This document shows positions 1-8,137 of a DNA stretch of 49,403 nucleotides, piece by piece (position 1 is the first letter of the stretch; each line of letters starts with the position of its first letter). The position numbers and the translations under genes were made by a program. Where the stretch lies: assembly GCA_947258715.1 (NCBI GenBank), contig CAMYJH010000035.1, forward strand, positions 1 to 49,403, written 5' to 3'. The DNA comes from an uncultured Gammaproteobacteria bacterium (lineage in GTDB: Bacteria; Pseudomonadota; Gammaproteobacteria; HK1). Under the pieces are notes generated by a model. It was not told where the DNA came from and did not search any database. It saw only the letters and a program-made list of their open reading frames with translations.

Positions 1-392
1 ACGAAAGGCTGCCACCTGGGGCTGCTCAAACCCGAGAGAATGTGGGCGCTGGCCGGGTTGAAGGGGCCGTAGTTGTATCCCAGCAGGCAGGCGGAAAGCA
101 GCGCCGCCAGGGGATGCCCGGCGGCCAGCAGGAGCATGGCCGCGGCCGCCGCCAGCATGGTGGACTGGCAGACGCGGATGGCGCCGAAGCGGGCGATAAG
201 TCCGCCGGTAATTGCGCCCACGAAGGCGGCAAGGAGATAGATCACCGAGGTGAAGGGCCCGATGAGCTTCGGGTCGAGATCCAGATCGGGGGCGACTTCC
301 GGCGCCAGCACCGCCACAGTGAACACCGCCAAGCTGGAGGTTGTCAGCACCGCCAGCATGGCGAGGGTGGTAAAGACGATGGAAGGGTTCAT
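1..392 (-). CDS. MFS transporter, N-terminal part (cut by window edge)
   Basis: Reverse-strand reading from the ATG at 392 is open to the window edge (130 codons). The translation starts MNPSIVFTTLAMLAV and is strongly hydrophobic, with about four membrane segments. A major-facilitator motif A (GGLIARFGAIRV) lies near residues 62-73, in the loop after the second helix, and is followed by GYNYGPFNPASA. This fits the N-terminal third of an inner-membrane MFS permease; the substrate cannot be told. It is divergent from the aminotransferase at 553, so the two promoters should lie in 393-552. The plus-strand frames over the same DNA are shadows. Confidence 0.8.
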   Translation of the reverse strand, partial: MNPSIVFTTLAMLAVLTTSSLAVFTVAVLAPEVAPDLDLDPKLIGPFTSVIYLLAAFVGAITGGLIARFGAIRVCQSTMLAAAAAMLLLAAGHPLAALLSACLLGYNYGPFNPASAHILSGLSSPRWQPF

Positions 393-552
393 GAGGAGCG
401 CCGAAGTCTACAGCATCGTAGTGGGTCGCCCTGAAGTCCCTGATTTGTCCGCGCCCGAGCTAGCGCATATGCTTAAGAGTCTTGCCGCTGCGGGGGCGGT
501 GAAGTAACGATGCAGAGTGATGAACGCCCGCAGGGAACCCAAAGAGCGACAA

Positions 553-1665
553 ATGTCCGTATTTTCCGACCTACGCATTCAGACCGTTAAGCAGAGCCGC
601 CGCGACCAGGTGGACTTCGACAACCTCGGTTTCGGGGACGTGTTTTGCGATCACATGTTCAGCCTGGTTTTCGAGGATGGCCGCTGGCAGCGGCCGGAGA
701 TCCTCCCCTTCGGCCCGCTTCCCCTGCACCCCTCGGCGCTCTCGCTGCACTACGGCCAGGCGGTGTTCGAGGGCTTGAAGGCCTTCCGCGGCAAAGACGA
801 AGTGGTGCGCATCTTCCGCCCGGACATGAACGCGAAACGCCTGGTGGGATCCTGCAAGCGTCTGTGCATTCCCCCCATTGAGCCCGAGGTCTTCTACGCC
901 GCCATCGAGCATCTCATCCGCCTCGACCACGCCTGGATCCCTCGAACCCGCGGTCAGTCGCTTTACATCCGGCCCATCATCTTCGGTACCGAAAGCCATC
1001 TGGAGGTGCGCCCGGCGCGGACTTTTCGTTTCGTGGTCATGACCGCGCCGGTGCGCAAGTACTTCCAGGACGACGTCAAAGCCATCGAGCTGAAAGCCGA
1101 GGAGAAGTACACCCGCGCGGCGCCCGGCGGCATGGGCTATGCCAAGACCGCCGGCAACTACGCAGCCAGCCTCTATCCCGGCGAGCTCGGCCGAAAGGAA
1201 GGCTACGCCCAGGTGCTGTGGCTGGACGGCGCCGAGCACCGATACGTGGAAGAAGTCGGCGCCATGAACATCTTTTTCAAGTTCAAGAACACGGTGGTGA
1301 CGCCGGAACTACACGGCACCATTCTCCCGGGGGTCACCCGGGACAGCGTCATTACATTGTTAAAGGATCAGGCTATGCCGGTGGAAGAGCGCCTCGTCGA
1401 CATCGACGAAGTGATCGACGGCATGCGATCGGGTGAGCTCGAAGAGATCTTCGGCGCAGGCACCGCCGCGGTGATTTGTCCGGTGGGGGCCATTGCCTAC
1501 AAAGGACAAAGGCACGAGATGAGTAAAAACAGCGCAGGGCCGCTGACCCGAAAGCTTTACGACACCATTACCGGGATTCAACTTGGGGAGGTTGAGGACA
1601 AGTTTGGCTGGACCCGGGTGGTGGACGTGGATGCGGCGGTGTCTGCGGCGGCGGCGGGGGATTAG
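553..1665 (+). CDS. ilvE: Branched-chain amino acid aminotransferase (class IV PLP enzyme)
   Basis: 370 aa from ATG 553, the usual length for the longer BCAT type. An in-frame GTG at 517 and ATG at 520 would add 11-12 basic residues and are less likely. The enzyme transfers the amino group between Leu/Ile/Val and 2-oxoglutarate using PLP. The Schiff-base lysine is K198 in GYAKTAGNYAAS. Also seen are LHYGQAVFEGLKAF near 66-78 and the phosphate-binding GTILPGVTRDSV region. Cytosolic. It stands alone after the divergent MFS gene with no ilv partners nearby, so a catabolic or general role is equally possible. Confidence 0.93.
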   Translation: MSVFSDLRIQTVKQSRRDQVDFDNLGFGDVFCDHMFSLVFEDGRWQRPEILPFGPLPLHPSALSLHYGQAVFEGLKAFRGKDEVVRIFRPDMNAKRLVGSCKRLCIPPIEPEVFYAAIEHLIRLDHAWIPRTRGQSLYIRPIIFGTESHLEVRPARTFRFVVMTAPVRKYFQDDVKAIELKAEEKYTRAAPGGMGYAKTAGNYAASLYPGELGRKEGYAQVLWLDGAEHRYVEEVGAMNIFFKFKNTVVTPELHGTILPGVTRDSVITLLKDQAMPVEERLVDIDEVIDGMRSGELEEIFGAGTAAVICPVGAIAYKGQRHEMSKNSAGPLTRKLYDTITGIQLGEVEDKFGWTRVVDVDAAVSAAAAGD

Positions 1666-1809
1666 TTTGGCCCGCAGGCGGGGGTCCGGCAAGCCATCAC
1701 CATATCTTCGTTCGTGTATCTCGTGGGGACTGAGCGACCTCCTTGTCGTCAAGCGGGGTATAACCTGCGTGGCCGGGATTTTGTCGCTTTCCGTGCGGCA
1801 GATAACGGA

Positions 1810-1861
1810 TTAATAGCCGACTCCAACCTTCATTATCCAGCTAACGTAAGCAGGCTATTAA
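1810..1861. repeat. Palindromic junction element J, copy 1
   Basis: A 9-bp perfect inverted repeat, TTAATAGCC (1810-1818) and GGCTATTAA (1853-1861), encloses a 34-bp spacer containing CTCCAACCTT and TTATCC. Similar sequence occurs at 6357-6411 and 8698-8752, each time 14-24 bp before a plus-strand ORF. It could be a degenerate recombination site or a leader structure. The rest of 1666-1884 shows nothing recognisable. Confidence 0.5.
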
Positions 1862-1884
1862 CGAGTTAGAAGGCATATCTATAC

Positions 1885-2073
1885 ATGAAGAAACTTAAAA
1901 ACGAAAAGGAATTAGTTAAAAAGGCAATCGCTGAAGGAATGAAATACGGCGAAAAAAGGGGTGTTGTCGAATTTGAGCCGACGGATTCTGCAACTGAAAA
2001 AATCGAATATATATACCGGTTACTGGTACACGACAAAATAATTCAGCCGTCATGGGGCAGAAATCGAAAATAG
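1885..2073 (+). CDS. Small hypothetical protein
   Basis: 62 aa, very basic and Lys/Glu-rich (starts MKKLKNEKELVKKAIAEGMKYG), predicted mostly helical with no signal peptide. Codons are more AT-rich than in the flanking aminotransferase, suggesting acquired DNA. It sits 16 bp ahead of the 159-aa gene, so the two are probably co-transcribed. A small protein next to an immunity-like protein hints at a toxin/immunity or antitoxin-type pair, but I recognise no family. Confidence 0.5.
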   Translation: MKKLKNEKELVKKAIAEGMKYGEKRGVVEFEPTDSATEKIEYIYRLLVHDKIIQPSWGRNRK

Positions 2074-2089
2074 AGGTGGACATAAATCA

Positions 2090-2569
2090 ATGCCTTCTAA
2101 CGAGCGCATTGCAGTCGGACAAAATGCCCGCTACGCGCGCACTTTGCCGCTGATGCGGGGCGCTATGCGTATTGAAGCCAGCCCTAATTTCGTGGAGTTG
2201 CTTATTACGGAGTTGGTGCCTTCTGGCCTACCCTCGGAGGGAGACGTTCGTATACAGGTTAAGGCACAAATTCATGACTTCGTTGGTTCGGGCTCCTGCT
2301 GGGTTGAAGAGCCCAATTTCCGGTCATTCTCTGTTAATATCGATCAGCTGTTTTCTTCGTTTCAAGGTTCTGCCCAACTGGAAAGTATTTCTCCTGGCGA
2401 GTTCTCACTCTCCCTTTCTCCTGCGAACTCACGTGGTAATATTTTGGTTCAGGTGACAATGTCAAAGAGCTTGCCATTTCCACGCGCAATGTCTGGCACA
2501 TTTGAAATTGAGTTGCCGGCACTTGAGCCGCTTATTTCATGGTCGGAGACACCGCGTGTATGCGCATAA
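2090..2569 (+). CDS. Hypothetical protein, possibly WapI-type immunity family
   Basis: 159 aa, acidic and beta-rich, no signal peptide or membrane segment. A GAGGTGG ribosome site lies 12-18 bp before the ATG. The pattern of an early FVELLITELVP strand, a WVEEPNFRSFSVNID segment and a SISPGEFSLSLSP segment resembles small WapI/YxiJ-like immunity proteins from memory; this is a weak assignment. The stop codon falls inside a hairpin (2564-2630) with attC-like features. Likely co-transcribed with the 62-aa gene. Confidence 0.5.
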   Translation: MPSNERIAVGQNARYARTLPLMRGAMRIEASPNFVELLITELVPSGLPSEGDVRIQVKAQIHDFVGSGSCWVEEPNFRSFSVNIDQLFSSFQGSAQLESISPGEFSLSLSPANSRGNILVQVTMSKSLPFPRAMSGTFEIELPALEPLISWSETPRVCA

Positions 2570-2630
2570 CGACAAAAGGGGATGCATTTATTTTTCACTC
2601 AGCTGATCCCCTCTTTTGCTCGCTAACGCG
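2564..2630. repeat. attC-like hairpin after the 159-aa gene
   Basis: GCATAAC at 2564-2570 overlaps the stop codon. Downstream, ACAAAAGGGGAT pairs with GATCCCCTCTTTTG with one extrahelical base, and a pairing outer box contains GCTAACGC (2622-2629). The layout (outer box, short mismatch, inner box with one unpaired base) resembles an integron attC site, but the right box is not canonical. A terminator-like or REP hairpin is the alternative. Confidence 0.4.
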
Positions 2631-2752
2631 ACAAATGAAAAGGTGAGAAAAAACGAGAGGAAAAAGGAGCGGTGACCTCAAACGGTCGCTGCAACACAGT
2701 TGTTAAATGGATTCGCGGGTGTGTCGAATCCCAGCGTTTTGCGCTGGCGCGG

Positions 2753-3397
2753 TCAGCCGCGCTTGCGATAAACGCATACCCAATGGCGCAGATCCGCGTA
2801 CTCGTCTGAAAACGGAAAGGTGCGAAAAGGCTCCGTTTGCTGGACGAGATCCCAGGCCCTGGCGGCATCCAGCGCATGCATCTTTTCGCCGAAGCCGCCC
2901 TCCTCGAATGCGATTCGAGAAATGCTGAAAATGATCGGCGCGCCAGACTTCGCCAGGGTGAGCAACCCGTCCAATGATTCTGGTGGTGCATGGCCCTCGG
3001 TGAGCACGCCCGAGGCGATGACGGCGTCGTAGCTGGAAGGCTCGAGGTCGATCCGCTCGCCGAGCAGGAGGCGATAGAGGTTCTGATAGCATCCCTTGGC
3101 GCGGGCCACATCCAGCATGCCGTCGGACGCATCCAGGCCGTCTAAGTTCCGGTATCCCATTTGGTAGAGGATCTGGCCCACCAGTCCGGTGCCGCAACCG
3201 GCATCGAGGATACGGGCGTTAAAGTCGGGAACGTTTCGCCCGACCATGCCGTTGACGATCGCGGGGTGGGGATTGCCGGACGCCCACAAGTCTACGTCGT
3301 AGCTGCCGGCCCAGTTGCTGTAGGCATCGTCGAGCCGTTGCCGGTCGCCGCCGGCACCATAGACAACCTTCAAGCGTTTCTCGAATTCGTCGGACAT
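2753..3397 (-). CDS. Class I SAM-dependent methyltransferase (METTL27/WBSCR27-like)
   Basis: 214 aa. SAM-binding motif I is ILDAGCGTGLVGQIL (near residues 63-77), followed by the acidic end of beta-2 in LDGLDASDGMLDVA and the beta-4 segment YDAVIASGVLTEGH. The N-terminal LDDAYSNWAGSYD resembles the METTL27/WBSCR27 group of small methyltransferases. Substrate unknown. Both sides are repeat-rich (element I upstream, 2.6-2.75 kb downstream without genes), and it is not in an operon. Confidence 0.8.
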   Translation of the reverse strand: MSDEFEKRLKVVYGAGGDRQRLDDAYSNWAGSYDVDLWASGNPHPAIVNGMVGRNVPDFNARILDAGCGTGLVGQILYQMGYRNLDGLDASDGMLDVARAKGCYQNLYRLLLGERIDLEPSSYDAVIASGVLTEGHAPPESLDGLLTLAKSGAPIIFSISRIAFEEGGFGEKMHALDAARAWDLVQQTEPFRTFPFSDEYADLRHWVCVYRKRG

Positions 3398-3537
3398 TTT
3401 ATAACCTGGAAGCCCTTCCAGAGTTTTGCCTTCGGCGACAAAAGCAACTGGAGCTGATATTTACTCCGGGTGTTCCCCATATAATACACGCGACTCCGCT
3501 AACTGTGAGAAAGACAATTAACCGAAGATTCGTTAAA

Positions 3538-3632
3538 GAAAATTCAAGGGCTGAGATCACTCTAAAATCAAGGAGTAAGATCCCCTGAATTCCGTAAGAT
3601 AGCTTTTCAAGGGATCTGACACCTTGAATTTC
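3538..3632. repeat. Inverted-repeat element I (MITE-like)
   Basis: About 95 bp bounded by imperfect 20-bp inverted ends: GAAAATTCAAGG with GAGATC on the left, GGGATCTGAC with CCTTGAATTTC on the right. An inner AAGATCCCCTGAATT repeats the same words. It lies between the methyltransferase and the Sel1-repeat gene, both on the minus strand. No coding potential. Confidence 0.55.
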
Positions 3633-3647
3633 GCTGCCCCAAGGGAA

Positions 3648-5780
3648 TCAGGCTGGCGGTCGCGAAGCGGCCGAGAGCTTCATGCGCGCCTGGCGTAGTC
3701 GCGACTCCAGCCATCGGTAATGATTGTAGTTATCGGGATCGAGATTCCATTCATATCGGTTGTCGCGACCGGCGGCCAACGTTTCCTCGTAGAGCGCGAT
3801 AGCTCGTGGGAGGTCAACGGGTAATCCGCGTTTTCCATACTCGTAACTCATGGCGAGTTCGCGCGACGCGTCGAAGTGATGGTTGGCAACGGCGAGCTGC
3901 AGCATGCGGAGCGCGGCCGCCTTATCGATTTCATCGGCAAAGCCTCGATCGTAGATGTGGAAGAGACGCCAGGCCGCGCCGCCATGGCCCAACCGCGCCG
4001 CTTCTTCTAGCCGCTCAACCGCTTCTGCCCGACGCTTGCTGCCGTGTCCGGCCAACAGCTGCTGGGCATAGCGGTAGTGCGATTCGGCGTCGGAGCGCTG
4101 GCCGAGCTGGTTCAGGTCGCTTTCGCCGAGGAGTGGCTCACCAGCGTGCTTTCCCAGGCGATCGATGTAAGCGAGCTGGTTTTTGAGGTTACGCACTCGA
4201 GCTTGCGCCTTTAGGTCATCGCTACTCTCGGCAGACCGAATGAGCGCTTCGATCCAACGCCGCGCCTCGGGATAGTCCACGGCGAATCCTTCTCGCCCGC
4301 TCATGTAGTTACCGGCAAGACGTTCCATGGCTTTGGTGTCACCTGATTCTGCCGCACTAATCAGCCAGGTCATGGCTGCGCCGGTGTCCTTGTTGAGACC
4401 GCCGGAGCCTGTTCTGAGCCCCACAATCAGCTCGTCTCGCGCATCTTTGTCACCGCCCGCCGCGACTTCCTCCAGCAGCTTGCGGCCGAGTTCCGGCACA
4501 CCGGCCCCGGGAATCTGGCTACGCAGGTACCGCTCCGCCATCGCCTTGGTCACCGCGGGATCGCGGTTTTCGAGGCCTTCCGACCAAGCGCTGAGCTCCT
4601 CCAACCGCCGGCGGTAGTAGGCGGCGTCTAGATTGCGCGCGCGTTCATACGACGTCGGCTCAGCGCCGTCGGCGAGTTCACGTATGTACGCGCGCGCTCG
4701 ATCGAGTTCGGCCGGATAGCCCATGCTGCCGTCGATATGGTGCTGGGCGAGTCGCAGCTTGGCCATGCGTGAGCCGCGCTCGGCGGCGCGCTCCAGCCAC
4801 GCGTTTCGCTCGGCGAGACGGTCTCGCGACTGGGTGCGATAGATTTCCTTCGACAGCTGAGCGACCAGCACCATCTGCGCCGGCGCGTGGCCGCCTTTGG
4901 CCGCTTGGCGCAGCCACCGCTCTGCTTCTGCAATCGCGTCGGGGCTTCTTAAGCGCAACAGCCGTTGGTAAAGCGCGAACTGGATCAGCGGGTCGCCGCG
5001 CTCGGCACCCATACGCAGCCAACGCAACTGACCCTCGCGGTCGCGGGTATGCTTGATGAGCCAGGCAATCGCTTCCAGCTCGCCCTGTTCGGCTGCACGC
5101 TCGTACCAGTAACGCTGATCGCGATCCAACTTCTTAGCGGCGCACAATTGAGCGCTCGCGCTACCGAGCTCCGCCAAGGGCTTACAGACGAGTTGTGGGT
5201 GATAGCCGTAAAGGCCCGTGCCGGTGAGCACCATCGCAGCGGCGATGAGAACGGGATTGCGCCATCGTTCGACAAACGCAACTGCCGGATGGCTTTCCCG
5301 CAAGAGATATCCCGCATAGAGCAGGGCCAACAAACCGTGCAACGCGATCCAGTAGCTCACCAGCACACTGACGCTGAGCGTGTTGTCGAAGAGATCGATC
5401 AGATCGACGTTGCGCGACGAGTTGTGGCCGCCGGCGACGTAGACGGGGAAATAGACGACGAGCAGCAGGGCGATGACGACGATCGCAAGCACCGACGCAC
5501 GAGCCGGTTGCGGAAGCCGCACGAGCCCCTTGCCGAGCACCCAGGACAGCACCCAAGCGATGCCGCAGTACGAGAGCGCAGGTGCGAGGGCAATAAGGCC
5601 TAACGCCGAGCCGTCGCGGGTGAACGTGAACAGACTTGCCAAGCCGAACGCCAGCAGTGTAATGGTGGGCGCGGTGCCGCCCGCGACCGGCGTAATCCAC
5701 ACCACCGGCACCGTATGCACGATGGTCAGCAGCAGCAGCCAGCGCGCACAACGCTCCTGAAATCCCGGTTTTTTACCCAT
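3648..5780 (-). CDS. Membrane-anchored Sel1/TPR-repeat protein
   Basis: 710 aa. The first 200 residues hold about five membrane segments (WLLLLTIVHTVPVVWI, LGLIALAPALSYCGIAW, SVLAIVVIALLLVVYF, LVSYWIALHGLLALLYAG, VLIAAAMVLTGTGLYGY). The remaining 500 are tandem 36-residue helical repeats of Sel1 type, for example WYERAAEQGELEAIAWL, RWLRQAAKGGHAPAQMVL and RLEEAARLGHGGAAWRLF. Sel1 repeats act as protein-interaction scaffolds. I infer a multi-pass inner-membrane anchor carrying a large solenoid; which side of the membrane it faces is not determined. Monocistronic. Confidence 0.75.
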   Translation of the reverse strand: MGKKPGFQERCARWLLLLTIVHTVPVVWITPVAGGTAPTITLLAFGLASLFTFTRDGSALGLIALAPALSYCGIAWVLSWVLGKGLVRLPQPARASVLAIVVIALLLVVYFPVYVAGGHNSSRNVDLIDLFDNTLSVSVLVSYWIALHGLLALLYAGYLLRESHPAVAFVERWRNPVLIAAAMVLTGTGLYGYHPQLVCKPLAELGSASAQLCAAKKLDRDQRYWYERAAEQGELEAIAWLIKHTRDREGQLRWLRMGAERGDPLIQFALYQRLLRLRSPDAIAEAERWLRQAAKGGHAPAQMVLVAQLSKEIYRTQSRDRLAERNAWLERAAERGSRMAKLRLAQHHIDGSMGYPAELDRARAYIRELADGAEPTSYERARNLDAAYYRRRLEELSAWSEGLENRDPAVTKAMAERYLRSQIPGAGVPELGRKLLEEVAAGGDKDARDELIVGLRTGSGGLNKDTGAAMTWLISAAESGDTKAMERLAGNYMSGREGFAVDYPEARRWIEALIRSAESSDDLKAQARVRNLKNQLAYIDRLGKHAGEPLLGESDLNQLGQRSDAESHYRYAQQLLAGHGSKRRAEAVERLEEAARLGHGGAAWRLFHIYDRGFADEIDKAAALRMLQLAVANHHFDASRELAMSYEYGKRGLPVDLPRAIALYEETLAAGRDNRYEWNLDPDNYNHYRWLESRLRQARMKLSAASRPPA

Positions 5781-6028
5781 ATCTGGCTTAGCGACGATCT
5801 TGGCTGCACATGATGCGCTCAGATACGCTAACCGGCAGCGGTGCAGGCGCTCTTGTGCTTGACACGCGCTGCGTCATGAAATCGACCCGGAATCCCCGTC
5901 TTCGGAAAAAAACAAGTCAGAGACGGTTTTTGAAAAAAGCAGAGTTCCTTGCGCGGGAAGCCGGGCCGGCCAAAAAAAAGACGATCCACCCCGGCCTGAC
6001 AATCATTCATACTGTAAATGGGCGAGAA

Positions 6029-6095
6029 AGGATCAGAGCCGAAATGTTTCGTATACTCGGCTGCGGCTCACTATTTTCCGGATCTGACCCCTTTT
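6029..6095. repeat. Element A, copy 1 (GGCTCTGAC inverted-repeat family)
   Basis: The left end GGATCAGAGCC and right end GGATCTGACCCC are inverted. The core is CGAAATGTTTCGTATACTCGG followed by GCGGCTCACTATTTTCC. Related copies lie at 13281-13341 and 16578-16647. Size and structure fit a REP- or MITE-like non-autonomous element; no transposase is in the window. Confidence 0.65.
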
Positions 6096-6295
6096 CCACC
6101 TCATCCGCGTGACTTCTTTACTCGACGACGCACTACAACACTATATAGATAAGAATGGCCTCACCATCAAGAGAAGGAACCCCAAACTGTTTCACCGCCT
6201 GGAAACACCAATGCACAAGCTATCTTGACGGACTTCGATGAGATCAACCGATTGCGTCGCTGCAGAAAACGAAAAAGCGATCAAAAAAAGGGGTC

Positions 6296-6354
6296 CAAAG
6301 AAGGGCTCGGAGTTAATATTCTCGAGCTACGACCAAATAGTTTAACTTCGATCT
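6296..6354. repeat. Element C, copy 1
   Basis: Contains CTCGGAGTTAATATTCTCGA, then GCTACGACCAAATAG and TTAACTTCGATCTC. It shares TACGACCAAA, the AATATT core and the ggagt/actccg ends with 14110-14176. A short dispersed palindrome with no coding content. Confidence 0.5.
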
Positions 6355-6356
6355 CT

Positions 6357-6411
6357 TCAGTCCAACTCGAACTTTATTATCCATCCTCTAACAAAGTAGG
6401 CTATTAACAAA
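6357..6411. repeat. Palindromic junction element J, copy 3
   Basis: AGTCCAACTCGAACTTTATT, then ATCCATCCTCTAACAAAGTA and GGCTATTAACA. It matches copies at 1810 and 8698 in the TTATCC and GCTATTAAC words and ends 14 bp before the start of the DUF4375 gene. Its left half is more diverged. Confidence 0.4.
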
Positions 6412-6424
6412 CTCAGACTCCCAA

Positions 6425-6898
6425 GTGACCGAGCCCAAAGAAGTTAGCAGAAAAACATACGCGTCTTTCAGGAGGGAAAGATGGAATGCGTTGATCGATC
6501 TAATATCGACCGCGAGTTTGGATAATGTTACGCCGATACAGCGTGTGGCTTTTCTCGCGTGGTGGTATAGCAGCGAAGTATTAAATGGAGAGCATGACCA
6601 GTATTTCGGCAATAAAGGGTATTTTGACCATACTGAAGTAATAGAATCCTTGGAAACTTTCGGTGCGCAGTGCCAAAGTGATGTTCTGAGAGATGCTTTT
6701 GCTTACTATTCAAAGGCACGGAAAGAAATGCCTGAAGAATTTGATGAATTCAGTTCTTGGGACAAAAGACACGGCTATTCGAGGCAAATGGAAATATTTG
6801 ACCTAAGATTTTATGACTGCCGACCAGAGATCGAAACAGAGCTACTGGAGGCTTATCTGGATGCGCACGAAAGTGACTTCATTAGATGGATGCCATGA
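6425..6898 (+). CDS. DUF4375 domain protein (DMP19-like)
   Basis: 157 aa from a GTG start. The pattern WNALIDLISTASLDNVTP, then RVAFLAWWYSSEVLNGEHD and QYFGNKGYF matches the DUF4375/DMP19-C fold, in which the founding Neisseria member is an acidic DNA-mimic protein. Here the protein is also acidic, with a Glu/Asp-rich C-terminal half (EEFDEFSSWD, EIETELLEAY). It is cytosolic. The base composition is AT-richer than the housekeeping genes, and the stop codon is followed directly by an attC-like site, consistent with a mobile cassette gene. Whether it mimics DNA or acts as an immunity protein is open. Confidence 0.75.
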   Translation: MTEPKEVSRKTYASFRRERWNALIDLISTASLDNVTPIQRVAFLAWWYSSEVLNGEHDQYFGNKGYFDHTEVIESLETFGAQCQSDVLRDAFAYYSKARKEMPEEFDEFSSWDKRHGYSRQMEIFDLRFYDCRPEIETELLEAYLDAHESDFIRWMP

Positions 6899-6899
6899 A

Positions 6900-6995
6900 A
6901 CCTAACGAAGGGTTAAGGCCGACGGCGGTCCGCAAAGTGGCGCATACGCGGTTAGGGTTCGGCGGCGCCGCAGTTCAACCCAGAGTTTATATCTG
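6900..6995 (+). repeat. attC-like recombination site 1
   Basis: ACCTAAC (6900-6906) starts just after the stop codon and fits the attC R'' consensus RYYYAAC. GGCCGAC follows (L''-like), and GTTAGGG is at 6951-6957 (R'-like, one mismatch to GTTRRRY). A second, longer fold pairs GGGTTAAGG and CGACGGCGG with CGGCGGCGCCG and AGTTCAACCC, ending at 6995. Either 58 or 96 bp fits known attC lengths. Confidence 0.55.
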
Positions 6996-7001
6996 CTCAA
7001 G

Positions 7002-7301
7002 ATGAATCCAAAATCCGAATGGGTACTGGCCGATTTCAACGGTATTCTCGAGCCGGGATTATTGTGCTTGTCCCATACAGATGAAGTACAAACTGCTGAA
7101 GGCCATACTATCTCCCTGCAAGAAGGCATGGTTCTGACGGCATTCGACCTCGATACCGATGAATATGGAAATCCCGATAATATTTTTGCAACTGGGGTTG
7201 TTGAGAAGTCTCCACTCTATGCCCAGTGCAAAGGTTCGCTTTGGAGTTTGCGCATCGACTCGAACGGAATTCGTAACGAGTCAGACATCAATCGAGTGTG
7301 A
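7002..7301 (+). CDS. Hypothetical cassette-type protein
   Basis: 99 aa, acidic, mostly beta, no signal or membrane segment (starts MNPKSEWVLADFNGILE, then LTAFDLDTDEYGNPDNIFATG). It resembles no family I know. It begins 6 bp after the possible end of attC-like site 1 and its stop overlaps attC-like site 2, so the gene spans one candidate cassette almost exactly, with no room for its own promoter. Confidence 0.6.
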   Translation: MNPKSEWVLADFNGILEPGLLCLSHTDEVQTAEGHTISLQEGMVLTAFDLDTDEYGNPDNIFATGVVEKSPLYAQCKGSLWSLRIDSNGIRNESDINRV

Positions 7302-7382
7302 CGCGTCGCGCGTGCCGACACCGGCCTCAGCAGGGCATTTCCTGAGGCTTGGGTGGCGCCGCGGCACAGCTCTGCGTTATGC
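7296..7382 (+). repeat. attC-like recombination site 2
   Basis: The left arm ACGC-gtc-GCgcGTGCCG (7301-7316) pairs with the right arm CGGCACaGC-tct-GCGT (about 7362-7378). This leaves a 3x3 internal loop and an extrahelical base, which are the structural hallmarks of attC. The terminal box is GTTATGC (7376-7382) and the left box GTGTGAC overlaps the stop codon. An inner stem GCCTCAG/CTGAGGC caps the hairpin. The primary sequence is less canonical than the fold. Confidence 0.5.
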
Positions 7383-7410
7383 GCTAAGAGGTTTCACATG
7401 AAGGAAGAGT

Positions 7411-7465
7411 GAGGCTGGGGCGAAAATGCTTTCGCGCCCAATCTACTATAACGCCCCGGGCCTCA
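7411..7465. repeat. Element G, copy 1
   Basis: The left arm GAGGCTGGGGCG and right arm CGCCCCGGGCCTC are inverted. The core is AAAATGCTTTCGCGCCC followed by AATCTACTATAA. A partial copy (GGCCGGGGCAAAATGTTTTT, then GCATCTAATTTAATA) is at 13228-13272 at the end of a methyltransferase gene. Probably a non-autonomous palindromic repeat. Confidence 0.5.
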
Positions 7466-7497
7466 GATATTGCGTTAATTAGCTAGAGGGTCATCAG

Positions 7498-8049
7498 ATG
7501 AGCAATGCGCCGCAGATCAGGCGAGCGGACAAGGTGATGTCCGACGAGCGCGTGCGCGAACTGATAGCGAATGAATACTCCGGACGCCTGGGCTCCGTCG
7601 GACCGGATGGTTGGCCGTATGTCGCCCCACTGCTTTATATCTGGATGAGGAAAGAGATTTGGGTACACAACACCCGCGTACGAGGGCACCTTCGAAGCAA
7701 CGTCGATCATGAGTCGAGGGTTTGCTTCGAGACCGATCGACCGGGCAAAGTCTTCCCCTATGGCCGCTTCGAGTGTGACACTTCGTTGGAGTACCGCAGC
7801 GTTGTCGTATTCGGTCGCATCCGGGTGGTTGAAGACGAGGAAGACAAGCAGGCGTTCTTTGATGGGCTGATGGAAAAATACGCTGATCCACGCTGGGATC
7901 GCCCGAAGAATTTCTATCCCCGCTTGGACCAGGTGACCGTTTATGCAATCGCGATCGAGCGCATGACGGGCAAGGAGACGCTCCTGCCGTCGATTCAAGG
8001 CCGATGGCCCGCGATCGACCGCACGAAGTCACCGGAAAGCGCGCCCTGA
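7498..8049 (+). CDS. Pyridoxamine 5'-phosphate oxidase-like FMN-binding protein
   Basis: 183 aa, ATG after an AGAGGG ribosome site. A split-barrel flavin-binding fold is suggested by GRLGSVGPDGWPYVAPLLYIW (shown in part here), the LRSNVDHESRVCFETD strand, and SLEYRSVVVFGRIRVVED. The PNPOx-like superfamily includes F420/FMN-dependent reductases, haem-degrading and antibiotic-modifying proteins, so the substrate is open. Such proteins are common as cassette or accessory genes. Cytosolic. It is followed by a 160-bp non-coding stretch with an attC-like palindrome. Confidence 0.82.
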   Translation: MSNAPQIRRADKVMSDERVRELIANEYSGRLGSVGPDGWPYVAPLLYIWMRKEIWVHNTRVRGHLRSNVDHESRVCFETDRPGKVFPYGRFECDTSLEYRSVVVFGRIRVVEDEEDKQAFFDGLMEKYADPRWDRPKNFYPRLDQVTVYAIAIERMTGKETLLPSIQGRWPAIDRTKSPESAP

Positions 8050-8137
8050 AAGAGTGGATAAACACGTCGGAGAAAAAAACCTCGAGGAGTTGGGTAAAGC
8101 GACAATGGCGATAAAGCGGACATCGTCCTAAACCAAG

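Larger units (their letters stand above)
5781..6424. other. Gene-poor stretch rich in repeats
   Basis: About 640 bp. It should contain the promoter of the minus-strand Sel1 gene near 5790-5870, element A copy 1 (6029-6095), element C copy 1 (6296-6354) and junction element J copy 3 (6357-6411). Open frames at 5810-6112 and 6225-6407 run straight through these repeats, have no ribosome site and resemble no family, so I do not call them genes. Confidence 0.6.

Noticed and set aside
571..1239. 222-codon minus-strand open frame opposite the aminotransferase
   Set aside because: Lies fully antisense to a clear ilvE-type gene in high-GC DNA and has no recognisable domain.
5810..6112. 100-codon plus-strand open frame
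   Set aside because: Runs through element A copy 1, has no ribosome site and no family resemblance.
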